DNA of 64,000 nt from CAVSRC01 sp963781775 (GTDB taxonomy: Bacteria; Pseudomonadota; Alphaproteobacteria; Rhizobiales; Kaistiaceae): NCBI GenBank assembly GCA_963781775.1, contig CAWAHE010000005.1, forward strand, positions 1 to 64,000. Direction: 5' to 3'. Positions 26,734 to 35,827 of this stretch are shown here, one piece after another. A program made the translations under genes and the position numbers. The notes under the pieces were generated by a model. The model did not search any database. It had not been told where the DNA came from and worked only from the letters and a program-made list of their open reading frames with translations. Numbering within the stretch: the stretch's first letter is position 1; every line of letters starts with the position of its first letter.

Positions 26734-27176
26734 GATTGCACCCACGGCAGGTTCAGCGCCTTCCAGCTTCCCGGTGTGGCGCGGTGGCGATCAGGGTCGA
26801 GGCGGCCCTCGAAGCCCTGTGTGATGTTGTAGGCGCGCCGATATCCAATGGCGGTCGCCGCGATGGCCGCGTGGCGGCTGCGGTTGCCCGATCGGCAGAG
26901 GAAGTAGAGCGGCGCGTCGTTGTCCGCGCCGGCGCTGGCCAGCACCGCCTTCAGGCGTCCGATGAAATCCGGGACCAGCGCGCCGGACGGGAACTCGTCC
27001 CACTCGACCAGGAGCGGCGCCTTGCCGATCGAGGCCAGCGACGGGACGCCGACATAGGCCCATTCCGCCGCGGTGCGCACGTCGATGAGGAGCGCCTGCG
27101 GCGTCGCCGCGAGGTCGCGCCAGGCATCGTCGGCGCTAATGTCCCCGGCGTAGGCGTCGGTGTTGGCTTCCGGCAT
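26730..27176 (-). CDS. rhodanese-like domain protein
   Basis: Single-domain rhodanese, 148 residues, cytosolic. The domain begins at DAWRDLAATPQALLIDVRT with the typical WAYVGVP; the active-site loop is YFLCRSGNRSRHAA with Cys as the sulfur carrier (about residue 92). Such proteins move sulfane sulfur or act as regulatory phosphatase-like modules. It is the gene directly before dnaA with an ATGA overlap, so it shares a transcript and presumably a promoter in the 27177-27800 region. A role in replication control is possible but not shown by sequence. Confidence 0.9.
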   Translation of the reverse strand: MPEANTDAYAGDISADDAWRDLAATPQALLIDVRTAAEWAYVGVPSLASIGKAPLLVEWDEFPSGALVPDFIGRLKAVLASAGADNDAPLYFLCRSGNRSRHAAIAATAIGYRRAYNITQGFEGRLDPDRHRATPGSWKALNLPWVQS

Positions 27177-27756
27177 AAAAATCTCCTGCGCGTGCGATCG
27201 AAATCAGCACGCGAACCGATACTCAAAAGTGTACGGTTGACTCGGAAGGCGTCTCTATCGAGAAGCCTCAGAAATCACGCAAATAAACGCTTACCTGAAA
27301 ATATGATCTACAAGACGAAGGCGCACAAAAGCGCGAAACTCGACTGAGAGTTTACTTTGTAGCATCAACCTGGCCCCTGCCGCATACTGCGCCCTAGCCA
27401 GTTAGACTGACTTTTGCCTCGGGCGCCAAAGAAACGTACACAGTCGGGCGGGTCTCTGCAATGCCTGATCGCGCCATTTGGCAACGCTGCCTGTGGCGAC
27501 GGAGCAACAAGGGTGTCCGCTCCCGGTCTTAACCTGTTGATTCAATTTCACCGCGCCGCCGCATTCCGGGATGCATAGCAGCCTCATTTTTTTCCATGGC
27601 GCCCGGCCGTTCGCGCCCGATTTCTGCGGCCGCAGCCGGCCCGATGGGCTACTTATCCACAGAGCCTTGAATCGCAAGGGAAATGGATGGCAGGGCGCGG
27701 GCCGCCGGAAGCCCGGCAAACTGCGACCAAAATGTCGCAGAGCGCTTTAGCCACCA
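27177..27756. other. 580-nt gene-free region upstream of rhodanese-dnaA, with a perfect DnaA box
   Basis: No gene is seen. The part 27280-27380 is clearly richer in A/T than its surroundings. A consensus DnaA box TTATCCACA lies at 27653-27661, with GANTC sites (possible CcrM methylation sites) nearby at 27539-27543 and 27668-27672. It must hold the promoter of the rhodanese-dnaA transcript. I found only one perfect box, which is fewer than expected for oriC, so autoregulation of dnaA is the simpler reading; many related bacteria have oriC near hemE instead. Confidence 0.5.
27653..27661 (+). promoter_or_regulatory. DnaA box
   Basis: Exact consensus TTATCCACA, about 480 nt before the rhodanese-dnaA start. 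Chance occurrence of an AT-rich 9-mer in this GC-rich DNA exactly here is low, so a role in dnaA autoregulation or origin function is likely. Confidence 0.6.
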
Positions 27757-27784
27757 AAGAAAAAGCCCGGCTTGTGGCCGGGCT
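27757..27784 (-). terminator. rho-independent terminator of rpsT
   Basis: Perfect 8-bp stem AGCCCGGC / GCCGGGCT with a 5-nt loop (27764-27784), followed on the minus strand by a T-rich run (complement of AAAGAAAA, 27756-27763). It lies 30 nt after the rpsT stop in the reading direction. Confidence 0.85.
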
Positions 27785-27813
27785 CGTAACGCGTTCGGGT
27801 CTGATGCGAGGAA

Positions 27814-28080
27814 CTAGGCGCCGATCGCCTTCACCTTCTTCGCCAGGCGCGAAACCTTGCGCGAAGCGGTCAGGCGATGGATGACGCCCTTCGAGACGGC
27901 GCGCATCAATTCCGGCTCGGCCGCCTTGAAGGCCGCCGTCGCGGCGGACTTGTCGCCGGAGGCGACCGCCTCGTCGACCTTGCGGACGAACGTGCGAACG
28001 CGGCCGATACGGGCGGAGTTCGCCTCGGTGCGCCCGATGATCTTGCGGGTGGCCTTTTTGGCCGACCTTGTATTGGCCAT
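27814..28080 (-). CDS. rpsT: 30S ribosomal protein S20
   Basis: Small basic ribosomal protein, 88 residues, that binds 16S rRNA. The start MANTRSAKKATRKI is typical, as are RTFVRKVDEAV, the GVIHRLTASRKVSRLAKKV segment and the length. A sigma70-like promoter (28148-28176) and a clear terminator (27757-27784) make it a single-gene unit. Its position close to dnaA is common in Hyphomicrobiales. Confidence 0.97.
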   Translation of the reverse strand: MANTRSAKKATRKIIGRTEANSARIGRVRTFVRKVDEAVASGDKSAATAAFKAAEPELMRAVSKGVIHRLTASRKVSRLAKKVKAIGA

Positions 28081-28147
28081 GGTGTCGGAGCCTTGTGAAG
28101 CAAACGAAATCGGCGGCGGAGGGCCCGCCGCACGCTGGTTGGCGAGG

Positions 28148-28176
28148 CTTATAGTGGGCGCCCCGCGGCCGGTCAA
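28148..28176 (-). promoter_or_regulatory. rpsT promoter
   Basis: On the minus strand TTGACC (28176-28171), a 17-nt spacer and TATAAG (28153-28148), placed about 67 nt before the rpsT ATG and just after the enoyl-CoA hydratase stop. Both hexamers match sigma70 consensus at 5 of 6 positions. Confidence 0.8.
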
Positions 28177-28185
28177 TGCCGGCCC

Positions 28186-28959
28186 TCAGCGGTTCCTGAA
28201 CTGCGGCGTGCGTTTCTCGACGAAGGCCGCCATGCCCTCCTTCTGGTCGTCGGTGGCGAACATGGCGTGGAAGACACGCCGCTCGAACAGGAGTCCCTCG
28301 CCGAGCGGCGCCTCGAAGGCGCGCACCACCGCTTCCTTGGCCATCATCACGACCGGCAGCGAATAGCCGGCGATCTTGTGGGCCGTGGCGAGCGCCGCCT
28401 CCATCAGGTCGTTGGCAGGCACAACGCGCGAGACGAGGCCCGCGCGCTCGGCTTCGGCGGCGTCCATGGTGCGGCCGGTGAGGATCAACTCCATCGCCTT
28501 GGCCTTGCCGATGGCGCGCGGCAGGCGCTGGGTGCCGCCCATGCCGGGCATGATGCCGAGCGTGATCTCCGGCTGGCCGAATTTCGCATTGTCGGCGGCC
28601 AGTATGATGTCGCACATCATGGCGAGTTCGCAGCCGCCGCCCAGGCAATAGCCGGCCACCGCCGCGATCACCGGCTTGCGGCAGCGCGCGACGCGCTCCA
28701 ACGCCGCGGCGTGATTGTTGACGTAGGCCTCGACATAGGTGAGCTCCGCCATCTCCTTGATGTCGGCCCCGGCCGCGAAGGCTTTTTCCGAGCCGGTGAT
28801 GATGATGGCGCCGACCTTGGCGTCGGCCTCGAAGCCGTCGAGCGCCTGGTTGAGTTCGGCGATCAGCTGCGCATTGAGGGCGTTCAGCGCCTTCGGCCGG
28901 TTGAGGCGGATGATGGCCGTGCCGTCCTGCCGCTCGGTGATGATGCATTCAAAGGCCAT
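28186..28959 (-). CDS. enoyl-CoA hydratase
   Basis: Crotonase-fold enzyme, 257 residues, that hydrates 2-enoyl-CoA in fatty acid degradation. The oxyanion-hole segments are AFAAGADIKEM (about residues 61-71) and VAGYCLGGGCELAMMCDI (about 103-120), followed by the catalytic glutamates in FGQPEITLGIMPGMGGTQRL. Length is typical. It is followed by rpsT and preceded by mutM in the same direction, an order conserved in many rhizobia. The mutM stop is only 12 nt upstream, so both may share a transcript. Confidence 0.94.
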   Translation of the reverse strand: MAFECIITERQDGTAIIRLNRPKALNALNAQLIAELNQALDGFEADAKVGAIIITGSEKAFAAGADIKEMAELTYVEAYVNNHAAALERVARCRKPVIAAVAGYCLGGGCELAMMCDIILAADNAKFGQPEITLGIMPGMGGTQRLPRAIGKAKAMELILTGRTMDAAEAERAGLVSRVVPANDLMEAALATAHKIAGYSLPVVMMAKEAVVRAFEAPLGEGLLFERRVFHAMFATDDQKEGMAAFVEKRTPQFRNR

Positions 28960-28971
28960 GACGGTTTTCCC

Positions 28972-29847
28972 TCAACGCTGGCAGACCGGACAATAGAACG
29001 TCGATCGGCCTGAATGGACCTTGCGGCGAATGATGCCCTTGCCGCGCGGGCAGGGTTCGCCCTCGCGATCATAGACCGCGAAGGCATGCTGGAAATCGCC
29101 GAGCTCGCCATTGGTGCGGATATGATCGCGCAGCGACGACCCCCCGGCCGCGATCGCATCCTGCAGCACCTCGCGGATGGCGTCGGCAAGCCGGTCCGCC
29201 GCGGCGGTCGGCCTGCCGGTCTTCGTGGCGAGCGTCCCCGACTTGCGGTCGGGCGACAGCCGCGCCCGCCACAGCGCCTCGCACACATAGATATTGCCGA
29301 GCCCGGCGATGAGCCTCTGGTCCATCAGCGATGCCTTGAGCGGCGCGCTGCGCCCGGCGAGGAGCCTCGCCAGAGTCGCACCGCTGAGTTCGTTGCCCAG
29401 GGGTTCAATGCCCATGGCGCGAAAATGTTTCGACGTGGCGAGTTCGGCGCGCGGAATCAGGTCCATGAGGCCGAAGCGGCGTGGATCGTTGAAGACGACG
29501 CGCACACCCGTGGACATGTGGAAGACGACATGGTCGTGGGCGCGCAGCTTGGTGCGCGGATGATAATAGGTGCCGGCCGTTGTCGACGAGCCCTCCGCCT
29601 CGATGCGGAACGAGCCCGACATGCCCAGATGCATGACCAGCACCGTGCCGTCATCGAGATCGGCGATCAGATATTTGGCCCGGCGGCCGAGGGAAACCAC
29701 CCGGCGGCCGGTCAGCCGGCGAGCGAAACGCGGCGGGAAGGGGACGCGCAGATCCGGCCGGCGCTGCTCGACCTTGAGGATCGTGGCGCCCTCCATGACC
29801 GGCGCGAGGCCACGGCGGACCGTCTCGACTTCTGGCAATTCGGGCAA
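28972..29847 (-). CDS. mutM: formamidopyrimidine-DNA glycosylase
   Basis: Base-excision repair glycosylase/AP lyase, 291 residues, removing 8-oxoguanine and ring-opened purines. The N-terminal PELPEVETVRRGL carries the catalytic Pro and Glu. The helix-two-turn-helix region (LMDQRLIAGLGNIYVCEALW) follows, and the zinc finger closes the protein (Cys-x2-... CPRGKG to FYCPVCQR; Cys ligands visible). Divergent from ubiE, as in many Hyphomicrobiales. Confidence 0.97.
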   Translation of the reverse strand: MPELPEVETVRRGLAPVMEGATILKVEQRRPDLRVPFPPRFARRLTGRRVVSLGRRAKYLIADLDDGTVLVMHLGMSGSFRIEAEGSSTTAGTYYHPRTKLRAHDHVVFHMSTGVRVVFNDPRRFGLMDLIPRAELATSKHFRAMGIEPLGNELSGATLARLLAGRSAPLKASLMDQRLIAGLGNIYVCEALWRARLSPDRKSGTLATKTGRPTAAADRLADAIREVLQDAIAAGGSSLRDHIRTNGELGDFQHAFAVYDREGEPCPRGKGIIRRKVHSGRSTFYCPVCQR

Positions 29848-29911
29848 GAGCTAACCCTTTGGCAAGGCCGCGACGATAGCCCTTCGCCGTGGCTTGGGCT
29901 ATGGAGGCTCC

Positions 29912-30694
29912 ATGCAGAACACCGGGCAAGACGGCACTTCGGACGGCGACCGCGCCTCTTTCGGCTTCCGCGAGGTGCCGACCGCCGACAAGCAGCGGCT
30001 GGTCGACGACGTCTTCGACGCCGTCGCCCGCCGCTACGACCTGATGAACGACCTCATGTCGGGCGGCGTCCACCGGCTGTGGAAGGATGCCTTCGTGACC
30101 TGGCTGGCGCCGCCGCGCCGCTCGTCCGTGCCCTTCCGCGTCCTCGATGTTGCCGGCGGCACCGGCGACATCGCCTTCCGCATTGCCGACCGCTCGCAGT
30201 CGGCGCGGGTCACGGTCGCCGATATCAATGCCGAGATGCTCGCCGTCGGGCGCCAGCGCGCCGAGGGTCGGCCCTATGCCGATCGGGTCGACTTCGTCGA
30301 GGCCAACGCCGAGGACCTGCCCTTCGAGGACGGCGAATATGACGCCGTCACCATCGCCTTCGGCATCCGCAACGTGCCGCGCATCGATCATGCGCTCACC
30401 GAGGCGTTCCGCGTTCTGAAACCAGGCGGGCGCTTTCTGTGCCTGGAATTCTCCGCCGTCGACGTCGCCGGCCTCGATCGGATTTATGAGCTGTTCTCGT
30501 TCAAGGTGATCCCGGCGATCGGCGATCTCGTCGTCGGCGATGGCGAGCCTTACCGCTATCTCGTCGAGTCGATCCGCCGCTTCCCCAATCAGGCGCGCTT
30601 CGCCGCCATGATCGAGGACGCCGGCTTCAGCCGCGTCAGCGTGCGCAATCTTTCCGGCGGCATCGCCGCCATGCATTCCGGCTGGAAGCTCTGA
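29912..30694 (+). CDS. ubiE: ubiquinone/menaquinone C-methyltransferase
   Basis: SAM-dependent C-methyltransferase, 260 residues, for ubiquinone (and, where present, menaquinone) synthesis. Family motifs: YDLMNDLMSGGVHRLWKD, the SAM loop LDVAGGTGDIAFRI (about residues 80-93), IAFGIRNVPRID and PGGRFLCLEFS. ATG 29912 is preceded by GGAGG with 4-nt spacing and is chosen over ATG 29894, which only adds MGYGGS. It precedes ubiB by 8 nt. Confidence 0.96.
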   Translation: MQNTGQDGTSDGDRASFGFREVPTADKQRLVDDVFDAVARRYDLMNDLMSGGVHRLWKDAFVTWLAPPRRSSVPFRVLDVAGGTGDIAFRIADRSQSARVTVADINAEMLAVGRQRAEGRPYADRVDFVEANAEDLPFEDGEYDAVTIAFGIRNVPRIDHALTEAFRVLKPGGRFLCLEFSAVDVAGLDRIYELFSFKVIPAIGDLVVGDGEPYRYLVESIRRFPNQARFAAMIEDAGFSRVSVRNLSGGIAAMHSGWKL

Positions 30695-30702
30695 GAGGGA
30701 CC

Positions 30703-32202
30703 ATGGCCGGAACGCTCGCCGCGCTCTTCCGGCTGGCCGGCGCCGGCTACGTGCTGGCGCGTGAGGGCGCCTTCGCGCTGGTCGATCCCGACGAACTCCC
30801 CGCCGGCCCGCGTGCGGCGGTTCGCATCGCACGCCTGTTCGAGCGGCGCGGCATCAGCGCCGCCGACCGCGGCGAACGCCTGACCGCGGCGCTCAACCGG
30901 CTCGGTCCCTCCTATGTGAAGCTCGGCCAGTTCCTCGCCACCCGGCCCGACCTGATCGGCAAGGATGGCGCTGATGCGCTCGGGCGCCTCCGCGACGAGA
31001 TCGCGCCGTTTCCCGAGGCGGAGGCACGCGCCACGATAGAGCGATCGCTCGGCAAGCCGGTCGAGGACCTGTTCGCGTCGCTATCGCCGCCGATTGCCGC
31101 GGCTTCCATCGCGCAGGTGCACAAGGCGACGCTTGCGGGCCCTGACGGCGCCCCCCGCACCGTCGCGGTCAAGGTGCTCCGCCCCGGCATTCGCAGACGC
31201 TTCAAGGATGACCTCGACACATTTTACGCGGGCGCGCGGCTCATCGAGCGCGTCGATCCGGCGTCGCGGCGCCTGAGGCCGATGGCCGTGGTCGATACGC
31301 TCGCCCGTTCGATGACGCTCGAGATGGATCTCAGGCTGGAGGCGGCGGCGCTCTCGGAGATGGCCGAGCTGACGGCGGGCGATCAGGGTTTCCGCGTGCC
31401 GACGGTCGAATGGGATCTGACCGCGCGCGACGTGCTGACGCTGGACTGGGTGGACGGCATCCGACTGTCCGACATCGCGGCGCTCGTGGCCGCCGGTCAC
31501 GACCTGCCATTGATCGCGCGCCGCCTGATGCAGGCGTTCCTGCGACAGGCGCTGCGCGACGGCTTCTTCCACGCCGACATGCATCAGGGCAATTTCTTCG
31601 TCGACCCGGCCGGCGACGTCGTCGCCATCGACTTCGGCATCATGGGCCGTCTCGGCAAGGCCGAGCGCCGCTTCCTCGCCGAGATTCTCTATGGCTTCAT
31701 CCAGCGCGACTATCGCCGCATCGCCGAGGTCCATTTCGCGGCCGGTTACGTGCCCGACAATCACACGGTCGACGATTTCGCGCAGGCGCTGCGCGCCATC
31801 GGCGAGCCGATCCACGGCCAGGGCGCCAGCGCGATCTCGATGGCGAAGCTCCTGGCTCTGCTCTTCGAGGTGACCGAGATCTTCGACATGCAGACGCGGC
31901 CTGAACTGCTGCTTGTGCAGAAGACCATGGTGGTGGTCGAGGGCGTCGCGCGCACGCTCGATCCGCATTTCGACATGTGGTCGACGGCGGAGCCCGTCGT
32001 CGCCGACTGGATCGAGCGCAATCTCGGACCGACCGGGCAGATGGAACGCGCGGCGGAGGGGATCGGCGCGCTCGGGCGGCTCGCCGAGCGAACTGCCGCG
32101 GCTCGCCGAGCGCGCCGAACGCCTGTCGGCCGAGATGGACCGCATGGGCGAGCACGGCATTCGTCTCGATCCCGAAACGATCGAGGAAATCGGCCGCTCT
32201 GA
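30703..32202 (+). CDS. ubiB: UbiB kinase-like protein, 3' end frameshifted
   Basis: Atypical kinase/ATPase of the ABC1/ADCK family needed for ubiquinone synthesis, 499 residues in this frame. The KxGQ region (SYVKLGQFLATRPDLI), AAASIAQVHKA, the lysine strand VAVKVLRPGI and the catalytic FFHADMHQGNFFVD with IDFGIMGRLG are intact. After about residue 460 the frame turns into a basic tail (TAAARRARRTPVG...) and stops at 32202. In the +1 frame from about 32088, ELPRLAERAERLSAEMD continues to a membrane helix (VALVVIAVVVVVAGLKLIF) ending at 32287, which is the normal UbiB C-terminus. One extra base near 32086-32092 explains this. It may be real or a sequencing error; the catalytic domain would survive but the membrane anchor would be lost. 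Confidence 0.9.
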   Translation: MAGTLAALFRLAGAGYVLAREGAFALVDPDELPAGPRAAVRIARLFERRGISAADRGERLTAALNRLGPSYVKLGQFLATRPDLIGKDGADALGRLRDEIAPFPEAEARATIERSLGKPVEDLFASLSPPIAAASIAQVHKATLAGPDGAPRTVAVKVLRPGIRRRFKDDLDTFYAGARLIERVDPASRRLRPMAVVDTLARSMTLEMDLRLEAAALSEMAELTAGDQGFRVPTVEWDLTARDVLTLDWVDGIRLSDIAALVAAGHDLPLIARRLMQAFLRQALRDGFFHADMHQGNFFVDPAGDVVAIDFGIMGRLGKAERRFLAEILYGFIQRDYRRIAEVHFAAGYVPDNHTVDDFAQALRAIGEPIHGQGASAISMAKLLALLFEVTEIFDMQTRPELLLVQKTMVVVEGVARTLDPHFDMWSTAEPVVADWIERNLGPTGQMERAAEGIGALGRLAERTAAARRARRTPVGRDGPHGRARHSSRSRNDRGNRPL

Positions 32203-32329
32203 AGCCCGCAGCGGGCGCTGGGGCCGGGTGGCGCTGGTGGTGATTGCCGTGGTCGTCGTGGTGGCTGGACTGAAGCTGATCTTCTAGCGCCGGTTGACGG
32301 CCGGCCGCGTCGGCACGACGCTGCGGGCC

Positions 32330-32785
32330 ATGAGCAGGGCTTTCGTCAAGGAAGATGCCGGCGGCGACGAGGGGTTGCCCGATCGCCCGGTGTCGACCCA
32401 TCCGAACTACGTGACGCCCGAGGGCCTGGCACGCATCGATGCGGAACTTGCCCGGCTGAATGCCGCGGCGGTCGAGGCAGGTGACGATCGCGCCGCCCGC
32501 GCCACGGTGGAGCGTGACCTCCGCTACTGGCGCGCACGTCGCGCCAACGCGGAAGTCATCCCGCCGCCAGTCGATACGACCACGGTCCGCTTTGGATCGA
32601 CCGTGACCATCGTCCGGGACGACGATCGGCGGCAGGTGTGGCGCATCGTCGGCGAGGACGAGGCCGATCCGAAGGAAGGCACGCTGTCCCACGTCTCGCC
32701 GCTGGCGCGGGCGCTGATCGGCAAGGCAGTGGGGGACACGGTAGGGATCGCCGACGGCGAGGCGGAGATCGTCGATATCGCCTGA
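32330..32785 (+). CDS. GreA/GreB-like transcription factor with short coiled coil
   Basis: A 151-residue protein of the GreA/GreB family that would bind in the RNA polymerase secondary channel. The C-terminal FKBP-like domain is clear (TVRFGSTVTIV, EADPKEGTLSHVSPLARALI, GKAVGDTVGI). The N-terminal coiled coil is only about 50 residues (LARIDAELARLNAAAVEAG onward) and lacks the acidic D-x-x-E-N tip motif of GreA that promotes transcript cleavage. It may therefore act as a Gre-like competitor rather than a cleavage factor; inference. ATG 32330 (MSRAFVKEDA) fits this subfamily's start. It lies 42 nt after the apparent natural end of ubiB. Confidence 0.85.
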   Translation: MSRAFVKEDAGGDEGLPDRPVSTHPNYVTPEGLARIDAELARLNAAAVEAGDDRAARATVERDLRYWRARRANAEVIPPPVDTTTVRFGSTVTIVRDDDRRQVWRIVGEDEADPKEGTLSHVSPLARALIGKAVGDTVGIADGEAEIVDIA

Positions 32786-32804
32786 CAAGGCGGGCTAACA
32801 GATG

Positions 32805-32833
32805 TTGAAGCGCCCGATATATGCTGCTAACGT
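32805..32833 (+). promoter_or_regulatory. candidate promoter of the HTH-coaBC gene
   Basis: TTGAAG (32805-32810), 17-nt spacer, TAACGT (32828-32833), in an AT-rich pocket between the Gre-like gene and the GTG start at 32864; AGAGG at 32851-32855 is the likely ribosome-binding site. The -10 match is weak. Confidence 0.35.
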
Positions 32834-32863
32834 GCGAATTGCATTATAAAAGAGGCAAATTGG

Positions 32864-34332
32864 GTGACAGATAGCGAAGCCGACATGCTGCGTCGGCTCC
32901 GGCAGGCGATCGCGACGCGGATCGAGGCGCGGGGCACCACCGCTTCGGCGCTGTCCCGTGACGCAGCCCTCGGACGCAACGCCGTCAGCGACATCCTGAG
33001 CGGCAAGAGCGGCAACCCCGGACTGCTGACGCTCGAGGCAATCGCAAAGGCGCTGGATTGCGATCTCACGGCCCTGCTCAACGCTGAGGGCAGCGACACG
33101 GGCGCAGCACCCGCAAGCGGCAAATCGATTCTCCTCATCATCGGCGGCGGCATCGCCGCCTACAAGGCGCTCGACCTCATTCGCCGCCTGCGCGAGCGCG
33201 GCTTTGGCGTGCGCGTCGTGATGACGAAGGCCGCGCAGGAATTCATCACGCCGCTATCGGTCGGCGCGTTGACCGGCGGCAAGGTCTTCACCGAACTCTT
33301 CGACCGCGAGGACGAACACGACGTCGGCCACATCCGTCTGGCGCGCGAGGCCGGGCTTGTCATCGTCGCGCCCGCGACCGCCGACCTGATGGCGAAGATG
33401 GCGACGGGGCAGGCGGGCGACCTCGCCACCGCGATCCTGCTCGCGAGGCGCGCGCCGGTGCTGCTGGCCCCGGCGATGAATCCGGCCATGTGGGCGAACG
33501 CGGCCACCCGCCGCAACGCAGAGATCCTGCGCCGCGACGGCGTCCATTTCATCGGGCCGATGACCGGCGAGATGGCTGAGTCCGGCGAGGCCGGCACCGG
33601 CCGCATGGCCGAACCGCTCGACATCGTCGCCGCGGCGACGCGTATCCTGTCGCCCGTGCCGGCGCTGCTTGCCGGGCATCACGTGCTGGTCACGTCCGGG
33701 CCAACCCACGAGCCGATCGACCCGGTGCGCTATCTCGCCAACCGCTCCTCCGGCCGGCAGGGTCATGCCATCGCCGAAGCCGCCGCTGCCGCCGGCGCGC
33801 GCGTGACGCTGGTGTCCGGGCCGGTCACGGTTGCCGATCCGCCGGGCGTCACCGTCGTCCATGTCGAGACGGCGCGCGAGATGCTGGAGGCGGTGGAAGC
33901 GGCGCTCCCCGCCGACATCGCGGTGATGGCCGCCGCCGTCGCCGACTGGCGCGTCGCTACCGAGGCGAAGGGCAAGATCAAGAAGGACAAGTCCGGCAAG
34001 CCGCCGCCCGCGCTGGCGCTGACCGAGAACCCCGATATCCTCGCCACCGTCGGGCGGCACCATAAGCTCAGGCCCGCGCTGGTCGTCGGCTTCGCCGCCG
34101 AGACCGACGACCTCATGGCGAACGCGCGGAAGAAGCTCGCCGCCAAGGGCGCCGACTGGATTCTTGCCAACGATGTGTCGCCGCAATCGGGCATCATGGG
34201 TGGTGTGGAGAACGCCGTGCATCTGGTCAGCGCCGACGGCGTCGAGGACTGGCCGCGCATGCCCAAGGAAGACGTGGCGCGTCGGCTTGTCGAGCGGATT
34301 GCGGCGGCGCTCACCAAACACGGAAAGAAGAC

Positions 34333-34336
<4 letters not shown>
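32864..34336 (+). CDS. coaBC: CoaBC (phosphopantothenoylcysteine synthetase/decarboxylase) fused to an N-terminal HTH domain
   Basis: Bifunctional coenzyme A enzyme, 490 residues, about 80 longer than usual. Residues 1-72 are a Cro/CI-type helix-turn-helix (ASALSRDAALGRNAVSDILS, then LLTLEAIAKALDCDLTALL). CoaC follows from about residue 87: IIGGGIAAYKALDLIRRL (FMN), active histidine in VGHIRLAREA (His156), PAMNPAMW. The catalytic Cys of E. coli CoaC lies before GxGRM; here that place reads ESGEAGTGRM with Ser240. CoaB starts near VLVTSGPTHEPIDPVRY and has AAVADWRV and GFAAETDDL. GTG 32864 has AGAGG 8 nt upstream. Its stop overlaps dut (ATGA). The fused HTH suggests DNA binding or self-regulation, not tested. 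Confidence 0.93.
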
Positions 34337-34779
<443 letters not shown>

Positions 34780-34807
34780 AGTGCCGGTCCGGCAAGGAGG
34801 AAACATC

Positions 34808-35818
<1,011 letters not shown>

Positions 35819-35827
35819 GGGTCCGTG

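Noticed and set aside
27177..27813. Chromosomal origin oriC
   Set aside because: Only one perfect DnaA box was found and no clear cluster of boxes with an AT-rich unwinding element beside it; kept only as a possible regulatory region.
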